Positions 23,031 through 33,081 of a stretch of DNA of 64,000 nucleotides are shown one piece after another. The DNA comes from Scleroderma bovista (Eukaryota > Basidiomycota > Agaricomycetes > Boletales > Sclerodermataceae): NCBI GenBank assembly GCA_037178675.1, contig JAYMGJ010000181.1:1-64000 (forward strand). The letters are read 5' to 3'. A program made the translations under genes and the position numbers. Below the pieces are notes generated by a model, which was given only the letters and a program-made list of their open reading frames with translations, was not told where the DNA came from and did not search any database. Position 1 is the stretch's first letter. Each line of letters starts with the position of its first letter.

Positions 23031-25149
23031 GCGAGTTCGGGTGAATACTGATCGGTATATGTGCACCTAGAGACGCATGTGTCTCTACACCGTGCTCCCT
23101 CCTGCTCCCTGTCCTAATGATGGAGACACCCTTCCATGTAATTTTCTGCCATCAGGTCAAGAGTCTGAGAAACACAGACTCACTGTCCCCAAGTTCTCCA
23201 TTGCTGCAATGCACGAGCACCTGGTCAAGTTTATCGTTGCAGATGATCAAGTAAGTAACCACCCCTTCTGTTACCTTTGTTCCCCATAGTTTCATTAGTC
23301 CATCAATGTCATTGAATGTCCTGAATTCCGCCAACTCATCCTCCTCCTATGTCAAGACCTTCATGACACTGATATCCCACACCACACCAAAGTTCATGAG
23401 TTGATCCTCGAAGCATGGAAAGCACACTTCAACATGGTCAAACGGGATCTTGCAGTCAGCACACTAGTTCACAACACACCATACTGACAAGAACTAATGC
23501 AATTGCAATAGAATGCAGCAGGGAGAGTGTCATTCACTACCGACATCTGGTCTGACGATAATTATTGTCCATATCCATATCTTGCTATTACAGCACACTG
23601 GATCACTCATGAGGGTGGTTCACTCAAGATGAAGGCATCTCTCATCATGTTCCATTATTTCCCCATTTTGCACACTGGTGAAGCAGTTGCCAAGACTATC
23701 CTAGAGCTCCTTGATCGGGCAGGGGTGACATTGAAGGTATGTAGTATGTAGTATGGCTGTGGTGAGATTTTACCGTGCTTCTGTTCTAACTGGTCTCTCC
23801 TAGATAGGTCATTTTACTATGGACAATGCTGCCAACAACATTGCTGCCATGCGCAAGCTTGTGAGACTTCTTGAGGAGCATGAAGTTTTGTTTGACCCCA
23901 TTGATCGCTGTGTTCCTTGCTTCCCACATATTCTAAATATCTGTGTTACTCACACTGTCAGGGCTTATACCAAGGCCGACTTCACTGCTGTTGCAGAGAC
24001 TTGGGTAGGTGCTATGGATAACAATGTAGACAAGACCACATCTCTCGAAGCCCTTGCAAAGGATCCTGTCACTCTTGGCCATGATATTGTTCATATAATC
24101 CATGCATCTGGCCAGCATCGCAAAGGATTCTGTGACACTATCATCAATGGCAATGTCAATCAGTGGTATATGGGGAACCCCACTCAGGTACCAGTTGTTG
24201 AACTCCTCCATGATGTCAAGACCCGCTGGGATTTGATCTACTTCATGATTAACCGACTTCGTGCTGTCCGCCTTGTGAGTTTTTCATGTTTTATCCAAGT
24301 ATATACACTAACTTGCCTACCTAGGCTATTGATAGCTTCCTTTCCTTACCTCGTGGCCCAAACAATGAACTTGCCCGACATAAGCTAACACCAATGCAGT
24401 GGGAAGTACTCCAAGACCTGGAAGTTGTCCTTGAGGTGATGTTTCTTATACTTTTTTATAGATTTACTGACTGTTAACTCAGATGCTGTAGATCCCTCAT
24501 GCTGCACAACAGTCCATGTTGAGTGAGAGCACCCCTGTCCTAGGTGGGGAAATTCCTGCCTTCAAAACGTTCATGTTGCAGTGGGATGCACTGGCCACTA
24601 ATGTGCCCCATTGTGCGCCTTATATCAAGGCTGGGCTCGACCGGGCCCAAGAATACTATTGATGCATGGACCAAACACAGGCTTATACAGTTGCCATGTG
24701 TAAGTCTTTAGTTAAATTGACTGTATTGCAGCATTGTTCCACTGATATTACATGATACATAGTTGTCGACCCTACCATTCAACTGAGCTGGATTGACTGA
24801 CACTGGGGCGAGTCTGCGGCTGCACAAGCACAAGAATATACACTGGAATTGGTAGGTTCATTAACAGTCTATTATTTCAATATAAGCTAACCATAGGTCA
24901 AGATGATGGAATATCGGAACAAGTCGTCTGCATGTCCCGAGTCCGCCACTAAATCTTCCACTACCGATGCTGACCAGGTTTGTCCCCACTCCACATTAGC
25001 CACTCGCTACTATGGCCTTCCCACCATCAAGATTCGGCCATCCCTAACGGGAGGCAATGTCCACAATTGGGGAACGTGGACACTACGCAGCGGGCTCTTT
25101 GGGTAGACGGTTCTAACTTGGAATAATAACCGAAGGTGGTTTGATGGTT

Positions 25150-25600
25150 TGTTGATAACAACAGAGGATAAAACAGGTGGGTAAAATCCTACTATGCTAC
25201 AACGAAGCATGAGGGTATTTATACGTCTGAGATGTGCACAGACCATATAAAAGTAGAATGGCCATAAGAGTCCATAAATGGATAGGTAAACAAGTACCTT
25301 CCTAACATAGTATCCTGTGGAAACTCGTAGAAACTCGTAGAACACCACAGTGAGTCATAGGTAAGATAAGAGATAAGAAATGGTCTAGATTGACCTCATA
25401 GGAACGTTCTAGAAGGAACGTTATCTCTACTTATCTTGATGATGTCATAGATAAGAGATATGACTCCGGTTAGTCGGTACTTTAATAACCGGTCATGTGA
25501 CAGAAGTATCACATGGAAGTTGGCGAGTCCAGACACATCACGTGTCAAGGCTCTAGGAAAGTCACGTGCTATTGATGACTAAGCACTTACTTTCTCAACA
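25150..25600 (-). mobile_element. LTR-like insertion in the hAT transposase, minus orientation
   Basis: Read on the minus strand it begins TGTTGAGAAAG (25,600) and ends TTATCAACA (25,150), so the ends form a TGTTGA/TCAACA inverted repeat. It has a TATAAATA box (minus strand, near 25,221) and runs of CACGTGAC and TTATCTCTTATC motifs. About 170 further bases (24,980-25,149) also do not belong to the hAT gene and may be adjoining internal sequence of the retroelement. No target duplication could be fixed, so this is a solo LTR or a truncated LTR-plus-internal piece. Confidence 0.6.
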
Positions 25601-25989
25601 ATCCCATCAAGCCCCACAGGATGTCGACCAGGAATTCAAAGCCTACATATTGGGTATGCCAAGTCCTGAAGGAACACATCCACTAGCATTTTTGGAGGTC
25701 AGTATCTGTTGTGTTACTTAATATTCTTGACTCACATTCTACGTAGCTAGCGAGAGTTTTGTTCCCAACTATCTATGCAATTGCACTCAACTACCTGCCA
25801 ATTCAAGTGTCTGCAGTCCCATGCAAACATGTTTTTTCTTCAAACAGTGAAACCAATATGAAGAAACGAAATCACATCTCACCAGCATTAATGGAGGTGC
25901 TACAAATGCTAAAATTCTGGCTGAAGAAAGACTGGCTGGATTTCACAAAGGGCTGGATCACGCCACAGCATGACATGCTGGTTGACGAG

Positions 25990-27925
25990 TAGTGTTCGAA
26001 GGTCCGGTCCTAGGACCGCTAAAGGACCAAGGACCGGACCAGGACCGGACCATTTTAGGACTGGACTGCAGTCCTGGTCCTACCCAATTCTAAAAAGTAT
26101 CAGTCCTGGTCCTCTACTTTTCTGGGGTGCTTAAGGACTGGTCCTGGTCCGGTCCGGACCGGTCCTAGCCCCTATTTTACTTCTATTAATTGTTGTTAAT
26201 GAGTGATATTTAGCCTAGCCATAACTAGCCTACATACTTAATTCAGCCATAACCCACTTAACCTAGTCATCACTATACTACAAAACCTAAACCTACTTAA
26301 CCTACTCATAACTACACAACTCCTAGTTATCACCTCAGGGGTATGGGTGTGTGTTGCCGATGGATAGCACTGAATACACTTTGTTCACAGCTGTTCACAA
26401 CACTTTACATAGTTGGTACAATAGCACAAAGGCTAGTATACATGTTTAAAAGGTGCAGGGCACATCCATTAAATTATTGGCAGAGTATACCATATTGTCA
26501 ACTTGCAAACCTTTGTACACTCTGTACACTCTGTTCGCAGCTGTTCGCAGCTGTTCCACACACTCTACATAGTTTGTACAATAGTATAAAGGCTACTACA
26601 CATGTTCACAAGGTGCAGAACACCACCATCAAATCATCACCAGAGTATACCCTATAGTCAACCTGCAAATCTTTGTACACTTTGTACACTTTGTTCGCAG
26701 CTGTTCGCAGCTGTTCCCCACACTCTACATAGTTGGTACAACAGTATAAAGGATGCTACACATGTTTACAAGGTGCAGAACACAACCATCAAATCATCAC
26801 CAGAGTATACCCTATAGTAAACCTGAAAACCCTTGTACACTTTGTACACTTTGTTCGCAGCTGTTCGCAGCTGTTCCACACACTCTACATAGTTGGTACA
26901 ATAGTATAAAGGATGTTACACATGTTTACAATGTGCAGAACACCACCATCAAATCATCACCAGAGTATACCCTATAGTAAACCTGAAAACCCTTGTACAC
27001 TTTGTACACTTTGTTCGCAGCTGTTCGCAGCTGTTCCACACACTCTACATAGTTGGTACAATAGTATAAAGGATGCTACACATGTTTACAAGGTGCAGAA
27101 CACAACCATCAAATCATCACCAGAGTATACCTTATAGTCAACCTGCAAATCTTTGTACACTTTGTACACTTTGTTCACAGCTGTTTGCAGCTCTTCCCCA
27201 CACTCTACATAGTTGGTACAATAGTATAAAGGCTGCTACACATGTTTACAATGTGCAAAACACAACCATCAAATCATCAGCAGAGTCCACCCCTATAGTG
27301 ACCCCCCAACCTTTGTACACTTTGTTTGCAGCTGTTCTTAGCTGTTCTCAGCACTCTACCTAGTTGATACAATAGTACAAAGGCTTATACAGGTGTTTAC
27401 AAGGTGTAGAACATGTCCATCAAATCATCACCAGAGTTTACCCCTATAGTTGAACCCCTGGGCAAACCTCTGACAGGTCAGCACCCTTACACTGTGGAAT
27501 TCCCTATAGACTACATCTGCATCTGCCAATATCATGTGCACTTGGGGGTATACCTGCAACCCAAGGGTACTTTTAACAATGCTTGCACTGCCACCTGAAC
27601 CCACTGGGTTGTTACCCACTTGCAACTTGGACCCATGCTGCAGGTAATGGGTATGTCCTGGGCATGGGTATGGGTAAGCCATGAGACACCCCATGCTTTT
27701 GCCTAGTCCTCATCAGTGCTGGGTGGTCCTGATATCAATCTGCACCAATCCTCTGAAAAGACCGGTCCGGACTGGTCCTAGGACCAGCCCAGGACCAATG
27801 AGGACCGGTCCTAAGTGGTCCAGTCCTCAGTCCTCCCTTTTTCTGAGATTTGGAGGACTGGTCCTGGTCCTGGTCCTCCCAAAAAAGGGGTCCAGGACCA
27901 GACCGGACCGGACCTTAAAACACTA
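25990..27925. mobile_element. Probable hAT-like non-autonomous element with GGACCGG-rich ends
   Basis: The left end starts TAGTGTTCGAAGGTCCGGTCC and the inverted right end (reverse complement of 27,925 backwards) reads TAGTGTTTTAAGGTCCGGTCC. Both subterminal regions, about 180 bp each, are crowded with GGACCGG/GGTCCTGG motifs, as typical of hAT termini where transposase binds. The interior is non-coding and holds a 160-bp satellite. An 8-bp target duplication was not found (flanks TTGACGAG and GTCGCAAC), which leaves the pairing of the two ends as inference. Confidence 0.6.
26380..27440. repeat. 160-bp satellite array, about seven units
   Basis: CAGAGTATACC recurs at about 26,481, 26,641, 26,801, 26,961 and 27,121, exactly 160 bases apart, with degenerate units at about 27,282 and 27,432. 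Each unit holds TTTGTACACTTTGTACACTT, repeated GTTCGCAGCT and AACACCACCATCAAATCATC. The central units are most alike; the outer ones have drifted. Open frames across the units simply repeat a 53-codon text and are not genes. Confidence 0.93.
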
Positions 27926-28171
27926 GTCGCAACCAGGTTAGTGCTGGTGTTTTTAATGGTCATTACTCATTAGTGCTGTCGTAGATCATAGGATGCTTTT
28001 CCCCCCATTCTCAATGCCCTTGACTCTTGAGGTCCAGGTCTAGGACATGGTGGTCATCTTGTTCTCAAAGTCGCATGATGAGTCACATCCCATCTGGGTG
28101 ATAACACCATATGCACCATTTCCATGGACGATACAGAAGGTTTGGTATGTGGCAAAAAGGTCATTGACACT
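27440..28171. other. Gene-free stretch around the right end of the hAT-like element
   Basis: Between the satellite and the LINE fragment nothing codes convincingly. A minus-strand frame at 28,040-28,258 ([20 protein letters not shown]) has the look of a protein fragment, but I cannot assign it. Confidence 0.4.
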
Positions 28172-28760
28172 GGCGCTGTCACGCACCAAACAGGTTTGGT
28201 ACAGTGAACATGGAAGATAACACCTATATTGAATGATCCTTATGCGAAGGATAAGCACGACAGACCTTCATCGTAGCCATCTATCGCACAAGAAGACTAT
28301 CCTGATGCGAGAGATGAATGCCAATGCAGACAGTCATCTATCGCACGAGAACCGCCAAGAAGCAGAAGAAACTGAAGGAATAATGTCAATTGTGGTATGA
28401 GAAAGGAATGCACACATCTGCAGTCCAACTCCCATACCAGAACAATCAAAGAAGCTGAAGAATTGATGGAGAAATGAAGGAGAAAGAGAAGAAATGATTT
28501 TTAGTGCCCAAATGTCATTTTTAGGCGCCCAGTGCCGGCATTCCGATATTTTGAATAGCTCCGTTGTTTCTGAAGCTATCAGGCACGTGACTATACCGTC
28601 AGAGAGCCTAGAACGTGGTCTATCTGCCTGTCAAGTTCCGACGCAAATCCATTCATTTCCCACGGAGATATTCCCCCCGCAATCCAGACGTTCGCTTCAT
28701 CGCTCACTATGGAGTCCATATTTTCTCTGGATCATTTCTCCGCTATTGCTGCAGATCTCC
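28172..28760 (+). mobile_element. LINE 5' fragment, second copy in opposite orientation
   Basis: The stretch matches the reverse complement of about 10,385-11,045: ATCCTTATGCGAAGGATAAG, the block with TTTTAGTGCCCAAATGTCA, and GGCGCCCAGTGCCGGCATTC. It also shares the first ~50 codons of the LINE frame (SICLSSSDANPFISHGDIPP). After about 28,760 the similarity stops. The start codon seen in the first copy is not present here. It is a truncated or diverged relative of the LINE at 6.7-10.5 kb. Confidence 0.8.
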
Positions 28761-29399
28761 ACTATGTCCTGCTCTTAGGACAGCCTCTCCCAGAGTTCCC
28801 ATGCACTGCCTGGCACATATCTTCCCAGCCTGCTCCCTCAGTCCCTCTCGTTCATGGTCAGCGCGTTCTCCTCGTCAGTCCTGCGTCAAGGACGTACTTT
28901 GGTCATCTTAGGTCTATTGTCAAGCTTTAGAAGTCTTCTCTGGTTGTCTCTGTGTCCCCTGAGCCCTCAGCCTATGGTCCCTTCCTCCCAGATACTTGCC
29001 ATGTCCATCTTCCTCTGTCGTTCGTCTCACTTCCCTGGATGCGTCGAATTCAATACTCTATCTGCTTCCCTACTTTCAGACGACGTCCCCCAGCACCATG
29101 ACAGTTATTCCCCCCACTTTATAGTGCTATTAGGAAGAAGAACCCTCTCTTGTTCTTTCCCAGAAGAGAGCTCGTCAAGGGAGCCCATGGTTGCGCTTCA
29201 GCGGCGCTAGAACACATGCACTATACCTTAGTGTATGCTGACCCCCCAAAAAGACCTCTGGACCCCTGGTACCCTTCTTGTGGCTGTTTTGTCTCAGATC
29301 AATCCCCCTATTAATCCCAGATCTTCCCCATTGTTGTCCCATCAAATTCCTGATGGTACACAGCCCCCCATCAAACTTCTTAGGCTGTGCATCAATGAC

Positions 29400-30240
29400 T
29401 CCTTCTGCTGTGCAGTGACTCATCTCTTGCTTACTGATGCTCTCTTGTCATCAGTATTACTCTATCCCTTTCGCATTTTTGGTATATTACTCAGCTGATG
29501 ACTCACTCCCTTACCAATCAATCTTGTCATGCAGCTTACTCATTCCTTTACTCAGCAGCTTATTCATGCTTCCTATGCTTACTCATTCCTGCTTATCCCT
29601 TGCTTACTAATCGCTTACAAACCCCTTACAAAGCTCTTACCAATCCCTTACCAATCCTTGACAAATTCTGCTTACTCCCTTCTCTTTTTGTACTTTAATG
29701 CTGTGCCCCCCCATGTAGTTAAACCCCTGGGCTCAGCCCAGTGATGGAAGACCCAATTGCACGAAATTATCCCTCTCTCAGACTCTCTCAATCAGTATCC
29801 CTTCAGTCTTTGAGTCCTTGTAGGCTTCAGTGAAGGTCTAAAGGCTCAATATTGTCAAGTTTATCCAAGTTATTCAAGATCTATTCTTTATACTAGGCTC
29901 AAGCGGAGTCTAGGCTTCATACCAGTCAATCTTCCTCGCCTCTGGACATCAGAGGCATCCCTGCCCCTTTGCTGCACCAATCTCTAGGTGTGGTATCGCT
30001 GTTTCAGTCTCAGTCTACCCAATCCCCGCTTTGACACTTCCTAGGCTTTAGGAAGAGTCCAGACCCCTATCCCCTTCGTCTTCTATTACTCCTGTACCCC
30101 AGGAGTATCCTGCATCATCATCTGCATCACCTTGTTGGTGTAGATCCCCTTCCCCCCTCCTCAGCACATCCTCTCTGGACACTGCGGAGGTAAACCACCA
30201 CTCGCACATTTTCGTAGTCCTTTGTTGGTGTTGTGTTTGG
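29400..30240 (+). repeat. LTR-like remnant, second copy
   Basis: This stretch shows the same ordered blocks as 11,700-12,720: many CTTACCAATC-type repeats (29,510-29,660), a CTTGTAGG segment, CTAGGCTCAAGCGGAGTCTAG (near 29,893), and ACCACCACTCGCACA near 30,195 followed by GTTGGTGTTG. The element ends are unclear. The bases after 30,240 may be the start of internal sequence, but no gag frame is recognisable. Positions 28,760-29,400 hold no supported gene. Confidence 0.45.
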
Positions 30241-30597
30241 GTTATTACTCCGACCCAAATCCACACTTTGACTCACAGCGCCCTCATTCTTGTCAGAAAA
30301 ACAACCCTCGGCCCTTGGGCCCAGAATATCTGCTTTACTTGCTTGTATTCCCTCCGCAGTCAGTTACCAACCCATGTCCCCCATGGGCCCCACCACCCCA
30401 GTGTGACAATGACGACCAACACCAGGACCCAACACGACCACGATCCCTGTGTGTCCACAGCTTGAGCACTGCCGCTTTATCAGCAATGTGCTATGTTTTC
30501 GCAGTATATGTAGTACTATTTATGCTTTCGCATACGAGGCTATAAGGCTATAAGCCCAATGATAATTTTCACTATGTCATAATTTTTTTTCTGTGGT

Positions 30598-30741
30598 TAG
30601 TCGACTTGGAGTTGCAAGTTATGACTAGTTGAGTCAAGTTGGACCATAGGTAACCTACCTGACCTGACTTCTTGGCACTTGGCTAACTGGGTCCTTGACT
30701 GCAACTCCAGTCAACTCCAAGCCGGAGTCGCGGCAACACTA
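30598..30741. mobile_element. Possible small hAT-type MITE
   Basis: The right end reads (reverse complement) TAGTGTTGCCGCGACTCC and then CTTGGAGTTGACTGGAG; the left end TAGTCGACTTGGAGTTGC shares the inner part but lacks about 20 bases. Flanking octamers TCTGTGGT and CCCATGGT agree at five of eight positions. Suggestive only. Confidence 0.35.
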
Positions 30742-30744
30742 CCC

Positions 30745-31860
30745 ATGGTAGTGATACCTAACATGCAGCACTTACTGTGGTCCCAGCCCAGTTCTGCCCT
30801 GTGTTATACTGAAGCTGATTTTCAGCCTGGTGTGCCTTTGTTGGACAACCTAAGTAGGTGCATGGGGTCATAGTGACACCTACCATGGTAGCTGCTGTGT
30901 ATCATTTCCATATTAGGCATTCTTTTTTCCAAATGTTGGTTTCATTCCATTCAATATGCTAGTGGTCCCCACACCTAATCTATGCTAGTTACATCCATCC
31001 CACGGCATTTTCACCTGACTGTTATGACCATGTCCAAGTCTGGATCCTATCTGGTTACTCCGGTTGCATCGCAGCCCTATAGCCCAACTCTGGTCACTCT
31101 CAGTTACTCCAGTCACGGTCGCACAGATATACCTCCGCTAACTATGACCCTTGGTCTAGCCTGCATCCAGTCCTTGACTACACTTCCCCGTCAACCCTGC
31201 TTGGTTGTGAGTTCTCTGTGTCCTCGATATATCCTGCACCTTGTATCATTTTCACCGGACCTAGTTTATTTTACCCAGACCTGACTTTATTTTCATTGGA
31301 CCTGACCTAGCACTTTCTCCGGTTATCCCTTGTCTGCCTTTTAGGCTGTTTACTTGTCACCATAAATACTTGTCCCTAGTTCTTACTTAGTATAAGTACT
31401 CTGTAGATTATCCTGTACACCTCAGTCTGAAATCAACCATAGTCTCTACTCCAGTTCTTGTCTGTCTCTGTCTCTGTCTCTGTCTCCTCTTGACCAAAAC
31501 CTATGCAAGGGATCAACACTCGTTATCCTTAGTCATTGAATCCGAACAGTCACCAACTCTGGCTGGACTAATCTCTTGTCCAGCCCTCTGCCCTCTTCCT
31601 TCATCTGCTTTCATCCGGACTTGACTGGACCTCCTACCAGAGTAGACCTGGACTTGACACTGACCCACAGTATGTACTGCGGTGCCATTTGTTTATAGAT
31701 GTCCTCTGTGCTATACTGATTTAGTTAAGCTCACCTATACACCTACATGATAACACAATATGGACTCATCCATTGACATGTATGAGAGGTAGGCCTGGGC
31801 CCACTCAAATGATATAGTGATCACAAATTATGTGCCCACATTAATGTGTAAATACTTTCT
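30745..31860. other. Gene-free repeat-rich stretch
   Basis: No coding frame is supported. A TATAAGTACTCTG segment near 31,390 and the short microsatellite TCTGTCTCTGTCTCTGTC near 31,467 suggest further LTR-like debris, but I found no ends. Confidence 0.4.
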
Positions 31861-32085
31861 GAGCTCATTCATATGATTCCATGACAATACCTAATTGGAC
31901 CTATCTACCCTTCCTTTAATTGACACCCTAGCCCACCCCTAGTACATTGTGATAATATCTAAGTATGTAGCCCATCCATACCAATCGATAACAAATCATT
32001 CATGGGCTACCATCCACTGGCCTGTGACACTTGGCCAATTTTCACCTTTGGGTGGTTGTGTAAGATGGCCTAAGTAGGTGCATGG
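31861..32085. repeat. Dispersed repeat, copy 1
   Basis: TTCATATGATTCCATGACAA starts a block of about 225 bp that ends GCCTAAGTAGGTGCATGGG. It aligns in the same orientation with 37,973-38,195, where the same landmarks occur in the same order with scattered differences. The end motif also appears alone near 30,850. Confidence 0.8.
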
Positions 32086-32170
32086 GGCCCCATGGTATCA
32101 GCTGCCTCTGCAACCACATCAACAAAGGTATCAAAGCTGTCTTTCACTGAAAATATGAATAGATTATACT

Positions 32171-32554
32171 TAGTGTTGCTGCAGCTCGGCTCAGCTTCAC
32201 TGTTGGCTTGTGTGCAGCTTCAGTGTCTAGGGCACTCATTTCTTTGTGAATCTTAATAAATCCTATGACTGAAATGTAGCCATCAACCACCTCTATCAGA
32301 TAAAAAAAGAATTATGTGAATCCATTCAGCCAATCTTGAGATATGAGCCTAACCTTAGCACCAGCTTCACATTAGCGTAATTGAAGCTGGCTATGGCTTA
32401 GGTGAAATAACTCAATGTTGGCTGGTCCAATCAACAAAATTATTTTTTGAGTGATAGCTGCTGCTATAACCTACATTTCCATTATACCATGCATAGCCAT
32501 ACATCATGAAATGGATGAGATAAAAAATAGCAGCTTGAAGCTGCAGCAACACTA
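32171..32554. mobile_element. hAT-type MITE, 384 bp, with 8-bp target duplication
   Basis: The left end TAGTGTTGCTGCAGCT is matched perfectly by the inverted right end (reverse complement TAGTGTTGCTGCAGCT). The flanking octamers are ATTATACT (32,163-32,170) and ATTACACT (32,555-32,562), seven of eight identical, the target duplication length expected of hAT elements. The interior is non-coding. Confidence 0.82.
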
Positions 32555-33081
32555 ATTACACTGAGTGAGTTTTACTGATGTCAAAGTTGTTGATTTTCCT
32601 TGGGTGCGGCCTACAACTTCAATAGAGGTTTCAAGATGAAGATGTGCTGTAATGGATTGGGGTGGGGGCTCAGCAACCTTGTCCTCGTTGATATCAAAAA
32701 TGGCTGTCTTGCATGTTGCTTTCTTCTTCTTGGAAGCTGCTGGCTTTGGCAAAGATGGGGATTCATTCTTGGAATGCTTGCACTTTTGGCTGCCTTTGCC
32801 TTTCTTTGGTAGGGCTTGACAGGGCTAGCAATTGGTGTAGACACCAGTGAATCAATTTCAATTTCTGGGATATAACTGTCATTAATGAAGACAAATTTTT
32901 GAGGTTCTCAGCTGGCTGTGGGTGCAAGTGTGTACATCAGCAAACAAACCCTCCCCTGGACAGTCCTGGACAGCTATCCCAGAACCCCAGCTTTTCCAAC
33001 AAGGTACCTAACTGGGTAGCTTAGTACAGACTGTCCCAGGCTGTTCCAGCTGTCCCAGACTGTCCTAGAATGCTCACAGTA

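Larger units (their letters stand above)
21934..23089. mobile_element. Solo LTR (1156 bp) inserted in the hAT transposase, 4-bp target duplication
   Basis: The unit starts TGTAGG and ends CTCTACA, so the termini are TG...CA within a short TGTAG/CTACA inverted repeat. It is bordered by CCGT on both sides (21,930-21,933 and 23,090-23,093). The hAT reading frame is continuous across the join once the unit and one CCGT are removed. There is a TATATA stretch near 22,351. No coding frame inside is supported. The family of the parent element is unknown; no other copy is in the window. Confidence 0.85.
21291..25989 (+). pseudogene. hAT transposase with BED-type zinc finger, several stops, split by two LTR insertions
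   Basis: From ATG 21,291 a disordered N-terminus leads to a BED-like finger (DIHHFFTKTKG, CNSC, an intron, then SNTPLRGHMIRDHLEEYL). After the solo LTR the frame resumes at about 23,094. The hAT catalytic region follows: VKFIVADDQ, an intron, INVIECPEFRQL, then FTTDIWSDD (about 23,533), GHFTMDNAANN (about 23,812) and CFPHILNICVTH (about 23,920). The C-terminal dimerisation region (NYLPIQVSAVPCKHVFSSNS, then MKKRNHISPALM) ends at 25,989. Introns of about 50-60 bp fit GT-AG. Nonsense codons at 21,860, 24,660 and 24,798 disable it. The apparent terminal TAG at 25,990 is the first triplet of the next element. Confidence 0.88.
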
